From Thermoplasmatota archaeon (GTDB lineage: Archaea; Thermoplasmatota; Thermoplasmata; RBG-16-68-12; JAJISG01): a stretch of 36,172 nt of DNA. Shown here piece after piece: positions 15,312-24,727 of this stretch. The position numbers were made by a program, and so were the translations under genes. Under the pieces are notes generated by a model that was given only the letters and a program-made list of their open reading frames with translations, did not search any database and had not been told where the DNA came from. The stretch's first letter is position 1. Each line of letters opens with the position of its first letter. The stretch is from positions 1 through 36,172 of the forward strand of contig JAJISK010000002.1 in the NCBI GenBank assembly GCA_022848785.1, read 5' to 3'.

Positions 15312-16223
15312 CTAACGCGTCTCCTTCTCCAAGACCCGGACGTTGTCTCCGCGAATCGTCACGGGGATGGGGACCATGGCCTCAAAGAGCTCTACGGTAA
15401 TCTCCTCCTTGGCCTCGTCGATGTGCATGACCCGGGCCTTCTCCCCCTTGAAGGGACCGGAAATGAGCTCCACGATGTTCCCTTCCATGATCCCGGAGAC
15501 GAGGGGCTTGGGTTCGAGGAAGTGGTCGATCTCGTTCACGCTCGTGTCCCCCTGCACGAGGCCACGCGCGCGTCGGATGCCCTTGACCATCTGCTGGAGT
15601 TTCTCCGCATTCATCACCTCGACGAAGACGTAGCCCCGCATGGTGGTCGGGGAGAGGATGGAGTAGACTCCCACGTCCCCCGACTTCGCGCGGGATGCGA
15701 TGGAATCCGCCACCGCCCGCTCGTAGCCGATGGAGGTCTTCACCGCCATGACGGCTTGCTTCGTGCCCGTCGAGAGGGTGATGGAGTCGGAGACTGCGGG
15801 GTCTTCCTGAGAGGTGAGGGTGACGATGACGTTGAGGCGGTCGCCGTAGTGGGCGCCGCGGGGGGCAGTCACGGAGAGGTCCACCTCCTTGACGGCTCCT
15901 TTGGCCAGCTTCATCTCCTTCTCGGACACGCCGGTGAAGGTGAGATCCCAGACTTTCGTCTCGACGCCATAAACCATTACAATCCAGTCCGAGGGCTCCG
16001 AGACGTCCGATCCGGCGACGAGGTCCACCTTGAAGACAACGACTTCGTTCCGGTTTCCCACGTTCTCCACCACGAGGGGGAAGTCCACGCTCACCCCCGC
16101 CGTGACGACCGCCTTCGCCTCCCCCTCCCGTAGGCCGACACGGAGCCCGTTCTTGACCACGATAGGCTCTTCCTTGGCCTCCTTGGGCACTTCTTCAGAA
16201 CGGGATTCGTCGAACAGGCCCAA
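15312..16223 (-). CDS. spt5: Transcription elongation factor Spt5 with an N-terminal Ig-like domain
   Basis: Spt5, with Spt4, clamps RNA polymerase for processive elongation. About 303 residues from a TTG at 16223, which I chose because it lies 11 bases past secE after a G-rich tract and begins LGLFDES. CTG 16229 is possible. Residues about 157-240 are the NGN domain (VMAVKTSIGYERAVADSIAS, TMRGYVFVEVMNAEKL), and about 245-300 the KOW domain (GNIVELISGPFKGEKARV). Archaeal Spt5 is normally about 150 residues. Here residues about 24-156 form an all-beta domain (VSVDFPLVVENVGNRNEVVV, KEVDLSVTAPRGAHYGDRLN) resembling the NEW3/COG1470 Ig-like fold. Between secE and rpl11 is the classic position. 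Confidence 0.93.
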   Translation of the reverse strand: MGLFDESRSEEVPKEAKEEPIVVKNGLRVGLREGEAKAVVTAGVSVDFPLVVENVGNRNEVVVFKVDLVAGSDVSEPSDWIVMVYGVETKVWDLTFTGVSEKEMKLAKGAVKEVDLSVTAPRGAHYGDRLNVIVTLTSQEDPAVSDSITLSTGTKQAVMAVKTSIGYERAVADSIASRAKSGDVGVYSILSPTTMRGYVFVEVMNAEKLQQMVKGIRRARGLVQGDTSVNEIDHFLEPKPLVSGIMEGNIVELISGPFKGEKARVMHIDEAKEEITVELFEAMVPIPVTIRGDNVRVLEKETR

Positions 16224-16234
16224 CGCCAGCCCCC

Positions 16235-16471
16235 CTACGGGAAAAGGCCCTGCAACAGCTTCGGGAGCTCCGTTGCCATAAGGAAGATGACGAAGCCGAG
16301 GCCCCCGAGCGCGAGGAGGCCGATTCCGGTAATCTGGAGGGTCTTGTTGAATTCCTCCCCGGTGGGCTTCCGAGCCATCCTCAGGAGCCGGCCGTACTTC
16401 CCTCGACCGAGCCGCTTCGCTCGCTCCTCGACGCGCTTTTGAAATTCCCATGCGCGGTCTACGATGTCCAT
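16235..16471 (-). CDS. secE: Preprotein translocase subunit SecE (Sec61 gamma)
   Basis: A 78-residue SecE/Sec61-gamma subunit of the SecYEG translocon. An amphipathic helix (DRAWEFQKRVEERAKRLG) and KPTGEEFNKTLQITGIGLLA lead into one C-terminal transmembrane helix (about 50-68). Size and order are typical of archaea. It lies 15 bases after the downstream ftsZ copy and 11 bases before spt5, the standard secE-spt5 pairing. Confidence 0.93.
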   Translation of the reverse strand: MDIVDRAWEFQKRVEERAKRLGRGKYGRLLRMARKPTGEEFNKTLQITGIGLLALGGLGFVIFLMATELPKLLQGLFP

Positions 16472-16486
16472 CCGCGTTCAACCAGC

Positions 16487-17572
16487 CTAACGCACAAAGT
16501 CGACAGGGGGTGCGTGCGGGTCGGCATCCCGGGCCGGGCCCAGGATCTGCCGGCTCTTCACGCCGGTGAGGACCACCATCACCCTCAGGCTGTGCTCTAG
16601 GCTGTTATCAATCCTCGCGCCCCATATAATCCTTGCGTCAGGGCTGATCCGCTCCTGAACGTACTCCGCCACCCGCTCCGCTTCGTAGACGCTCATGTCC
16701 ATCCCCCCGGTGACGTTCACCAAGGCTGCGGAGGCGCCACTGACGTCGACCTCTAAGAGGGGGGAGTTGATGGCTTGTTCCACCGCCTCTTCGGCCCGCG
16801 CCTCGGTGTTGCTCTCCCCCATCCCGATCATGGCCACGCCGCCGTCACCCATGACCGTTCGGATGTCGTTGAAGTCAAGGTTGACGAGGCCGGGTCGAGT
16901 GACAATCTCGGAGATGCCCTTGATGGAGCGCATGAGGACCTCATCGGCGACCTTGAAGGCCGCGGCCAGGGGGAGGCGAGGCACCAGTTCCAGGAGGCGG
17001 TCATTGGGAATCATGATGAGCGTGTCCGCGTACCGCCGGAGCTTCTCCAGTCCCCACTCCGCGTTTTCCATCCGGGTGAGGCCTTCCGCTCGGAACGGGA
17101 GCGTACAGATGGCGACGGTGAGGGCCCCCATTTCCTTGGCGACCCGGGCCACCACCGGAGCTCCGCCGGTGCCCGTCCCCCCGCCCTCACCGCAGGTGAT
17201 GAACGCGATGTCGACCCCCTCCATGAGGGCGCGAATCTGGGGTTCCGCCTCCCGTGTGGCTTCCTCGCCCACGTGGGGTAGGGCACCTGCCCCAAGCCCC
17301 CGGGTTGTGTTGCGGCCTAGGAGAATCTTGTTCGGGGCTCGGATGTGAAGGAGGTGTTGGGCGTCCGTGTTGGCCGCATAGAGGTCCGCCCCCTCCACGC
17401 CCGCCTGGACGGTCCGGTTGATCGTGTTGCTGCCGGCGCCGCCGATGCCCACAATCTTGATCGTCGTTCGGAGATCCCGAAGAACCGCCTCCAGCTCGTC
17501 ATCGGCCGAGGACGGAGTCTCCGCGAGGACTTCTTCTTGGCGAAAGGCGAGGGCTTCCGCAAAAACCCCCAT
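16487..17572 (-). CDS. ftsZ: Cell division GTPase FtsZ, second copy of the tandem
   Basis: A 361-residue tubulin-like GTPase that forms the division ring. Motifs include [13 protein letters not shown], the nucleotide loop [13 protein letters not shown] (about 127-139), [14 protein letters not shown], and the T7 catalytic loop [11 protein letters not shown]. The catalytic residues look intact, so it should hydrolyse GTP. The C-terminal tail ends PPVDFVR. It follows the first ftsZ by five bases, and secE is 15 bases downstream. The two copies clearly differ, in line with the separate FtsZ1 and FtsZ2 lineages of archaea, but I cannot say which is which. Confidence 0.96.
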   Translation of the reverse strand: MGVFAEALAFRQEEVLAETPSSADDELEAVLRDLRTTIKIVGIGGAGSNTINRTVQAGVEGADLYAANTDAQHLLHIRAPNKILLGRNTTRGLGAGALPHVGEEATREAEPQIRALMEGVDIAFITCGEGGGTGTGGAPVVARVAKEMGALTVAICTLPFRAEGLTRMENAEWGLEKLRRYADTLIMIPNDRLLELVPRLPLAAAFKVADEVLMRSIKGISEIVTRPGLVNLDFNDIRTVMGDGGVAMIGMGESNTEARAEEAVEQAINSPLLEVDVSGASAALVNVTGGMDMSVYEAERVAEYVQERISPDARIIWGARIDNSLEHSLRVMVVLTGVKSRQILGPARDADPHAPPVDFVR

Positions 17573-17577
17573 GAGCG

Positions 17578-18687
17578 CTACCCCACGAAGTCGATGCCCA
17601 GCTTCTCCTTGACCTCCTGGGCGGTCTTGCGGCCCAGGATCTGCTTCGACTTCACGCCGGTCGCGACGAGCATGATGCGCAGCACGTGACGGAGACCGGG
17701 GTCCACGGTGGCACCCCAGATGATGCGGGCGTTGGGACTGACGCGGGTCTGAATCTCTTCCGCGACGCGCTCGGCCTCGGAGACGCTCATGTCCTCACCG
17801 CCCACCACGTTGACCAAGACGCCCGTGGACGAAGAGATGTCGACTTCCAGGAGCGGGGAGTTGATCGCCTCGTCGATGGCCTCGACGGCACGCTCCTCCC
17901 CCGTTGCCTGGCTCTCCCCGAGCCCGATCATGGCGACGCCACCGCCCTTCATGATGGTCTTGATGTCGTTGAAGTCAAGGTTGACCATGCCGGGCTTCGT
18001 CACCAGTTCCGTGATGCCTTTGATGGAGCGCATGAGGACTTCGTCGGCGACCTTGAAGGCGGCGTTGAGGGAAAGGCGTGGGACCAACTCCAACAGCCGG
18101 TCGTTGGGGATGGCGATCACGGTGTCGGCGTTCTCCCGCAGCTTCTCCAGCCCCCACTCCGCGTTCTCGGCCCGAATGCGGCCTTCGCCGGTGAAGGGCA
18201 TCGTGACGACGGCCACGGTCAGGGCTCCCATCTCCCGGGCGATCTGTGCCACGGTCCCGATGGCTCCCGTTCCCGTGCCGCCCCCCAGCCCGCAGGTGAC
18301 GAACACCATGTCCGACTCGGCCAAGGCCTGCCGGAGTTCTTCCTCACTCTCCTTTGCCGCCTGGCCCCCCACGTGCGGGAGCGAGCCGGCACCGAGGCCC
18401 CGGGTGAGGCGCTTGCCCAGGAGGAGTTTGTGAGGGGACTTCGTGTGAAGGAGGTGTTGGGCGTCCGTGTTGACCGCGTAGAGTTCCCCGCCCGTCACCC
18501 CTTCTTCCACGATCCGGGAGACGGTGTTACATCCCGCGCCCCCGATCCCCACGATCTTGATGCGGGTCTTGAGGGAGGCCAGGACCTCCTCCAGCTCCTC
18601 GTTCGCCTCTATGTCGTCGGAACTGGGAACCGGGGGGGTAAGGTCTTCCGACTCAAAGCCGATAGCATCCTTTGCGAGTGATTCCAT
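17578..18687 (-). CDS. ftsZ: Cell division GTPase FtsZ, first copy of the tandem
   Basis: A 369-residue FtsZ with [15 protein letters not shown], the GTP loop [27 protein letters not shown] and the T7 loop [11 protein letters not shown], all intact. An acidic N-terminal extension of about 38 residues precedes the GTPase core. The C-terminal tail ends KLGIDFVG, close to the DFV end of its neighbour and suggesting a shared partner-binding peptide. It heads the ftsZ-ftsZ-secE-spt5-rpl11 unit, with a TATA box and a GGGATGG Shine-Dalgarno-like element before its ATG. Confidence 0.96.
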   Translation of the reverse strand: MESLAKDAIGFESEDLTPPVPSSDDIEANEELEEVLASLKTRIKIVGIGGAGCNTVSRIVEEGVTGGELYAVNTDAQHLLHTKSPHKLLLGKRLTRGLGAGSLPHVGGQAAKESEEELRQALAESDMVFVTCGLGGGTGTGAIGTVAQIAREMGALTVAVVTMPFTGEGRIRAENAEWGLEKLRENADTVIAIPNDRLLELVPRLSLNAAFKVADEVLMRSIKGITELVTKPGMVNLDFNDIKTIMKGGGVAMIGLGESQATGEERAVEAIDEAINSPLLEVDISSSTGVLVNVVGGEDMSVSEAERVAEEIQTRVSPNARIIWGATVDPGLRHVLRIMLVATGVKSKQILGRKTAQEVKEKLGIDFVG

Positions 18688-18730
18688 AAGCTATCCCATC
18701 CCTTCGGAGCGGCGTCAATGAGGCAGTCCG

Positions 18731-18738
18731 TATAAAAA
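18731..18738 (-). promoter_or_regulatory. TATA box of the ftsZ-secE-spt5-rpl11 operon
   Basis: On the minus strand this reads TTTTTATA. It lies about 48 bases before the first ftsZ ATG and predicts a start near 18708 with a leader of about 20 bases. Confidence 0.6.
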
Positions 18739-18850
18739 ATCTATGGAGGCGTCACACAGGAGGCGGGTCGGGGCCGGGGATGAGGCCCACAGCACGCCCC
18801 CGGGGCGTCTTGAGAACGCTTAAGAATGCGGTTCGAATGGTGAGGGCCGC

Positions 18851-19168
18851 ATGGGGGAACTCGTCAGGCTCTGTGAACTCCCGCAGTTGGAGGAGGGGAA
18901 GATCCTCTACGTCGAGATTCTAGGCTGCGACTACATCGTGGTCCTGAAGGCCGGGGAGGTCTATGCGCTGGACGGCACGTGCACGTACGACTGGACCCGC
19001 TTGGATGGTGGGACCCTGGACGGAGAGGTCGTCACCTGCCCGGGCGGAGGAGGTCAGTTCAACATCAAGACCGGGGAGGTCGTCAAGGCCCCGCCCAGCT
19101 TCCCTCTGCAGACCTATCCGGTTACCCTCAACGGCAAGGACGTCCTCGCGGAGGTCACCGGGTACTAG
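18851..19168 (+). CDS. Rieske-fold protein lacking the cluster histidines
   Basis: A 105-residue protein with the scaffold of a Rieske-type ferredoxin: KILYVEILGCDYIVV, VYALDGTC, LDGGTLDGEVVTCPG and GQFNIKTGEVVKAP. Functional Rieske proteins bind a [2Fe-2S] cluster through CxH and CxxH. Here the two cysteines remain (C44, C63), but the histidine positions hold Y46 (CTY) and G66 (CPGG), so a normal cluster cannot form. A TATA-like CTTAAGAAT near 18820 lies about 27 bases before the ATG, so it is likely expressed. It may bind another ligand or act structurally. Its stop shares CTAG with the convergent nnr gene. Confidence 0.85.
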   Translation: MGELVRLCELPQLEEGKILYVEILGCDYIVVLKAGEVYALDGTCTYDWTRLDGGTLDGEVVTCPGGGGQFNIKTGEVVKAPPSFPLQTYPVTLNGKDVLAEVTGY

Positions 19169-20604
19169 ACGAACTCGATCAGGACGGCCGGGATCCGGTC
19201 CAGCAGGTCCGTTGCCGTCATCCCGTAGCTCAACTCCCGGAACGCGATGTCTCCCGCAAAGCCATTCGCGAAGGCGGCGATCCGGGCCGCGTTAAAGGGC
19301 TCCACTCCCTTCCCTAGCAGTGCGCCGACGAGACCGGCCAAGACATCCCCCGTCCCCCCGACGGTCATGCCGGGATTCCCCGTGACGTTCACCTTCGTCG
19401 AACGCCCGTCCGAGACGATATCGTGGCGGCCCTTCTGGAGAACCGTGAGCCCCAACTCTTTGGCGAAGGAAGCGACCTGCTCCAGCCGCTCCTCCTCTCG
19501 GTCGGCCAATTCGACCCCCGACAGGCGATAGAACTCCTGGACGTGGGGGGTGATGACGCCACTCTTCCCCTGGACAGACGTCAGGTCGCCGGCGACGGCC
19601 GTGATGCCGTCGGCATCCACGGACACAGGCTTGTCCAGTTCCCGAAGGAAACGCCGCACCGCCTCGAGGGTGGCCTCGTCTCGACCCAGGCCGGGTCCGA
19701 TGATCACGGCATCCATCCCCCCGGCGAGCTCGAGGAGAACCGGAACGTCTTCCGGCACCAGTCTGTCGCTCGAGAGAGGGTGGACGATGAGCGTTGGGCT
19801 GAAGGCGGATACGATGGGGGCGCTCCGGGTTGGTGTCGCCACGTGTACCACATCCGTTCCCATTCGATAAGCCGCCATGGCCGAAAGGGAAGGCGCCCCC
19901 GTGAAGGGACCTCCTGCCACTACGAGAACGCGACCGCTGTCCCCCTTGTGCGCGTCCGCGCCCGGGCGAGGGTAGTAGAGGAGCTCCCCCGGTCCAATCA
20001 TCCGCTCCAACTCCGCCGTGATGCCGATGTCCACAACCACCACATCCCCGCTCGTCGCCGAGTCCATGCCCTCCTTGATCCGGTGCAGGGCCACGGTTAC
20101 CGTGGGCGACACGACCCGATCGGAGCCGAGGCCGCTGGGCATGTCGATGGAGAGGATGGGTTTCCCTGAGGCGTTCATCGCCTCGACAAGGGCTCGGTAG
20201 GGTTCGCGCAAGGCTCCCTGGATCCCAGTCCCCATAAGCCCGTCCACCAGGATGTCGGCCCCGTCCACCAGCGCAACGGCCTCGAGGGGGGGCTCGACCA
20301 GCTTGACCTCGGGGGGCAACCGACCCAAGTTCACCTGGGCAGGCCCCTTGGAAGTCGCTTCACGGGGCTTTGCGAGGGCCACCGTGACCTGCGCCTGGTC
20401 CTTCAGGAAGCGGGCCGCCACGAAACCGTCCCCCGCGTTGTTCCCGGTTCCGGAGAGGATAAGGACACGCGCCCCCTCCGCCTCCATCCGTTCCAGCAGG
20501 ACCTTCGCGATTCCCTTGCCGGCCCGCTCCATGAGGGTCTCGATGGAGACTCCGTGGTACTCCAGGTTGGCATCGAGAACGCGCATCTCCTGGACGGACA
20601 GCAC
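19165..20604 (-). CDS. nnr: Bifunctional NAD(P)H-hydrate epimerase / ADP-dependent dehydratase
   Basis: This enzyme repairs damaged hydrated NAD(P)H. The N-terminal YjeF domain epimerises NAD(P)HX, and the C-terminal ribokinase-like domain dehydrates the S form using ADP. 479 residues from the GTG at 20604, chosen because VLSVQEMRVLDANLEYHG matches the family start. The epimerase motif GTGNNAGDGFVAARFL is near residue 50, and PSGLGSD near 132. The dehydratase has KGDSGRVLVVAGG, IIGPGLGRD, GVITPHVQEF and GTGDVLAGLVGALLG, with the catalytic Asp of GTGD present. It ends on the same CTAG as the convergent Rieske-like gene. Confidence 0.95.
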   Translation of the reverse strand: MLSVQEMRVLDANLEYHGVSIETLMERAGKGIAKVLLERMEAEGARVLILSGTGNNAGDGFVAARFLKDQAQVTVALAKPREATSKGPAQVNLGRLPPEVKLVEPPLEAVALVDGADILVDGLMGTGIQGALREPYRALVEAMNASGKPILSIDMPSGLGSDRVVSPTVTVALHRIKEGMDSATSGDVVVVDIGITAELERMIGPGELLYYPRPGADAHKGDSGRVLVVAGGPFTGAPSLSAMAAYRMGTDVVHVATPTRSAPIVSAFSPTLIVHPLSSDRLVPEDVPVLLELAGGMDAVIIGPGLGRDEATLEAVRRFLRELDKPVSVDADGITAVAGDLTSVQGKSGVITPHVQEFYRLSGVELADREEERLEQVASFAKELGLTVLQKGRHDIVSDGRSTKVNVTGNPGMTVGGTGDVLAGLVGALLGKGVEPFNAARIAAFANGFAGDIAFRELSYGMTATDLLDRIPAVLIEFV

Positions 20605-20675
20605 GCACGGGGTATCCGACGTGCAGCCTTCAACATTGTGGGAAGCCCCCCAGTGCGGGGGCGGCGGGTCGAGGG

Positions 20676-21570
<895 letters not shown>

Positions 21571-21623
21571 GGGGCTCAGCCGAGCAAGGTCTTTTCTAGC
21601 GTCACCCTTCCCTCGCCGGTAGC

Positions 21624-22826
21624 ATGGGCACTCGGTCGGGCCGGGCTAAGGGTCTTTCCGCCGGCCTCACGTTCAACGTCTACCTCCTGGGCCTCGTCAG
21701 TCTCCTGACGGACCTGAGTAGCGAGATGATCTTCCCCCTCCTCCCCTTCTTTCTCCTGACGGAGCTTGGGGCGACCGCCTTCATCTTCGGCATCTTCGAG
21801 GGGGCCCGGGAGAGCACTGGGAGCCTGCTCAAGGTATTCTCCGGCTACTGGTCGGACCGCATCGGCCAGCGAAAGGGTCTCGTTATCGCGGGCTACAGCG
21901 TCTCCAGCGCCATGAAGGCGGCCATTCCCTTCGTCCGCGTCTGGCCGCATCTCATGGTTGTGGGTGTGATGGAGCGCGTTGGCAAGGGGCTTCGGGACGC
22001 CCCCCGGGACGCCGTCTTCGCGGACACAACCCCCACGGAAGCTCGCGGCAAGGTCTTCGGATTTCACCGCCTCTTGGACACCCTAGGCGCCGTCCTTGGA
22101 CCACTAACCGCGTTCGTCCTCTTGGACGCGTTTGGGCTCCCCTTCCGGGAGATCTTCCTCATCGCCGTCGGGCCCGCCCTCGTCTCGGCCCTTCTCACGT
22201 TATTCATCCGTGAGAGGGCGCGGAGGCCCAAGGACGTCCCCTCGCTTCGGGTGGGTTTCGCGACCCTAAGCCCGGCCCTGCGCCGCTTTATCCTCGTCGC
22301 CACCGTCTTTGCCTTAGGTCACTTCTCCGTGTTGTTCCTCCTCCTTCGGGTCGTGGGCGTCGGGCTGACCGAGGGGACGGGAATCCTCTTCTACGTCGCA
22401 TTCAACCTCGTCTACGCCCTCACCGCCTTCCCGGTGGGCATCCTCTCCGACCGTCTGGGGCGGCCTCCGATCATCCTTGTAGGCTACCTGGCCTTCGCCT
22501 TCATGACTGGCGGCCTGATCCTCTTCGCCGAGGCCTGGCAGCTTCTCCTCCTGTTTGGCCTCTTCGGCCTCTCCTCCGCCTTTGTCAACGCGGTCGAGCG
22601 GGCCTTCGTCGCGGACCTGGCGCCCCCCAACCTGCGGGCCACCGCCTTGGGGACGTACCACACCCTCACAGGCGTCGCCCGATTCCCCGCCAGCGCCGTC
22701 GCCGGCTTCTTGTGGATCGTCACGCCGACGGCGACCTTCGCCTACGGCCTCATCCTGGCCCTGCTGGCCTCGCTGCTCTTGACCCTCTTCATGGTCCGGC
22801 GCTCGTGGACGACGGAAACCCTATAG
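21624..22826 (+). CDS. MFS transporter
   Basis: A 400-residue major facilitator superfamily permease with about 12 TM helices. The loop between TM2 and TM3 has GYWSDRIGQRKGLVIAGY, the MFS motif A region, and the second half has a matching LSDRLGRPPIILVGY. Conserved ERVGKGLRDAPRDAVFAD follows TM4. The start NVYLLGLVSLLTDLSSEMIF is typical of an exporter-like subfamily found in archaea and bacteria. A TATA-like TTTTCTAG about 28 bases before the ATG suggests a leaderless message. The substrate is unknown. The M20 peptidase gene follows 23 bases downstream. Confidence 0.9.
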   Translation: MGTRSGRAKGLSAGLTFNVYLLGLVSLLTDLSSEMIFPLLPFFLLTELGATAFIFGIFEGARESTGSLLKVFSGYWSDRIGQRKGLVIAGYSVSSAMKAAIPFVRVWPHLMVVGVMERVGKGLRDAPRDAVFADTTPTEARGKVFGFHRLLDTLGAVLGPLTAFVLLDAFGLPFREIFLIAVGPALVSALLTLFIRERARRPKDVPSLRVGFATLSPALRRFILVATVFALGHFSVLFLLLRVVGVGLTEGTGILFYVAFNLVYALTAFPVGILSDRLGRPPIILVGYLAFAFMTGGLILFAEAWQLLLLFGLFGLSSAFVNAVERAFVADLAPPNLRATALGTYHTLTGVARFPASAVAGFLWIVTPTATFAYGLILALLASLLLTLFMVRRSWTTETL

Positions 22827-22849
22827 CGCGAATCTCCATCACTCCCCGC

Positions 22850-24214
22850 ATGGGAGAGGAGGAGAGGAAGCGGATCTTTCGATTCATCGACGAACACTTT
22901 GACGATTTCGTAACGGACTTGACGGACTACTGCGCCGTCCGGACCGTCAGCGCCAGAGGGGAAGGGTTCAAGGAGGGCAGCCGGGCCACCCGGGAGCTCC
23001 TGGAGAAGTGGGGGGTCAGCGCGCGGGAGATGCCGGTGCCAAACGGCCCGAACCTGGTTGTGGGGGAGGTGGGGTCTACGGGCCCCACGTTGTGCCTTTA
23101 CAACCACTACGACGTGCAGCCGGAGGAGCCCATGGACGAGTGGAAGTCAGACCCCTTCGACCCCGTGATCCGTGAGGGCGTGTTCTACGCTCGTGGATCG
23201 TCGGACACGAAGGGAAACACCCTCTCTCAGGCCATCGCGCAGGCGGCGATCCAGGACGCGCGGGGGAATCTGCCCCTGCGCCTTCGGTTCATGATCGAGG
23301 GGGAGGAGGAGGTGTCCAGTCCTCACCTCAACGCCTTCTGGAAGCGGCACCAGGACCTCTTTGAGGCCGACGGGGCGACCATCGAGGGGAGCGGCCATAC
23401 CGCGGACGGGACTCCGACCATGCACCTGGGGTCCAAGGGCATCCTCTACGTGGAGCTTACGGTGAGGAAGGCCGCCGTCGACCAGCACTCCTCCGTCGCC
23501 GTTTCCATCCCGAACCCGGCGTGGCGCCTCATCGCGGCCCTCCGAACCCTCCGGGACGAGGACGGAAAGATTCTCATCCCCGGATTCTACGACAACGTTC
23601 ACCGCCCGACGGAGGAGGAACTTGCCTACCTTAAGCGGAACCGGTACGATCCGGCGGACTTCATGAAGACGTACGGGGCCGTGGAAGTATTGGGCGGGGA
23701 CACACCGTGGGCTCGGCTCCAGCACATGGTGTACGGGAACACCTGCAACATCGATGGTTTCTACGCGGGCTACATCGGCGGCGGGTCGAAGACCATCAAC
23801 CCGGCCTATGCGAAGGCGAAGCTGGACTTCCGCTTGCTACCCGGCCAGCCCCCGAAGGAGGTGCTCAAGGCCATGAAGGCCCACCTGAAGGCAGGGGGCT
23901 TCGAGGACGTCGAGGTCAAGAGCCATGGCACCTTCGAGCCCGCGACCACCCCCCTCTCCTCCCGCATCGGACAAGCTCTTCTGCGTGGCTACCAAGCAGC
24001 CTACGAAGACGAACCCAACATCTTCCCGTGGTCCCTGGGCTCGTCGTCCACCTACTTCTATACGAGCCTGGGCACGCCCTCGGCCGCCGGGCCGGGGGTG
24101 GGGTATGCGGGAAGCAAGGCCCACGCCCCCAACGAGAACATCCGTCTGGAGGATGCACGGAGAGGAATCAAGGCGACCGCCGCGATGATGCTGGCCTTCG
24201 CCGAGGGAGCCTAG
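22850..24214 (+). CDS. M20-family metallopeptidase (dipeptidase/deacylase type)
   Basis: A 454-residue cytosolic zinc peptidase of the M20 ArgE/DapE/CPG2 group. Metal and catalytic motifs: H86 and D88 in NHYDVQP, D119 in ARGSSDTKGN, and the catalytic and metal-binding glutamates in MIEGEEEVSS (about 149-155). A dimerisation domain follows (about 190-340), and the C-terminal metal histidine is likely in KAHAPNEN. Family members cleave short peptides or N-acylated amino acids. The exact substrate cannot be told. I chose ATG 22850, with a TATA-like CTATAGCG about 26 bases upstream. Its TAG overlaps the archaemetzincin TAG in CTAG. Confidence 0.93.
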   Translation: MGEEERKRIFRFIDEHFDDFVTDLTDYCAVRTVSARGEGFKEGSRATRELLEKWGVSAREMPVPNGPNLVVGEVGSTGPTLCLYNHYDVQPEEPMDEWKSDPFDPVIREGVFYARGSSDTKGNTLSQAIAQAAIQDARGNLPLRLRFMIEGEEEVSSPHLNAFWKRHQDLFEADGATIEGSGHTADGTPTMHLGSKGILYVELTVRKAAVDQHSSVAVSIPNPAWRLIAALRTLRDEDGKILIPGFYDNVHRPTEEELAYLKRNRYDPADFMKTYGAVEVLGGDTPWARLQHMVYGNTCNIDGFYAGYIGGGSKTINPAYAKAKLDFRLLPGQPPKEVLKAMKAHLKAGGFEDVEVKSHGTFEPATTPLSSRIGQALLRGYQAAYEDEPNIFPWSLGSSSTYFYTSLGTPSAAGPGVGYAGSKAHAPNENIRLEDARRGIKATAAMMLAFAEGA

Positions 24215-24726
24215 CCAGGCAGGTTCCAGGGGGGGTCCTTCCCAAGGCTGCGGGCGCACGCCGCGCACAGATTGGGTCCCTTCCGGTCCGTGTCTGGTAG
24301 CCCGTTGGAGAAATACATGACACAGGTCTCCTCCGCACAGTGTTCCAGGCCGACGTTGTGGCCGAGTTCATGGAGGGCCTCCTTGAGGGTTCTTCGACGG
24401 AAGAGGACGAGGTCTTCGGACCCCAGCCGATGGAGGGAGATTACGGCCGCCTGCCCTCCGACGTCTGCTTGCCCAAAGACAAAGTTGAGAGGCTCCACGT
24501 AGAGGTCGACATCCGTCACGAGGAGGACATGCTCGCCGTGGCCCCACCGTGCGATCTCTAGGAGGTCGGGGGCCCGGTATTGGCGGCGTGGGGCGTCATA
24601 GGCCTCTTTCGGAATCTCCTGAGAGGGCAGGACGGTCACCCCCACCCCGGCCGTTCGAAGATCCGTATCGAGTCCGGCGATGGTCTCCTTGGGCAATGGA
24701 CCGAGAGGTACGAGCGAAACCTGCAC
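24211..24726 (-). CDS. amzA: Archaemetzincin (M54 metalloprotease)
   Basis: A 171-residue zinc protease. It has the metzincin motif HELGHNVGLEH (H119, E120, H123, H129), followed at once by the family-specific second site C130, C135, C154 and C157 (HCAEETCVMYFS...LCAAC). The Met of CVMYFS is the Met-turn. The N-terminal half has QVSLVPLGPLP and GQADVGGQAAVISLHRL. All catalytic residues are present. The physiological substrate of archaemetzincins is poorly known. It begins one base after rtcB ends (24728), so the two may be co-transcribed. Confidence 0.95.
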   Translation of the reverse strand: MQVSLVPLGPLPKETIAGLDTDLRTAGVGVTVLPSQEIPKEAYDAPRRQYRAPDLLEIARWGHGEHVLLVTDVDLYVEPLNFVFGQADVGGQAAVISLHRLGSEDLVLFRRRTLKEALHELGHNVGLEHCAEETCVMYFSNGLPDTDRKGPNLCAACARSLGKDPPWNLPG

Positions 24727-24727
24727 C

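Noticed and set aside
15312..16481. A 389-residue version of Spt5 starting at 16481
   Set aside because: Its first 86 residues overlap secE in another frame. The Spt5 start is placed after the secE stop.
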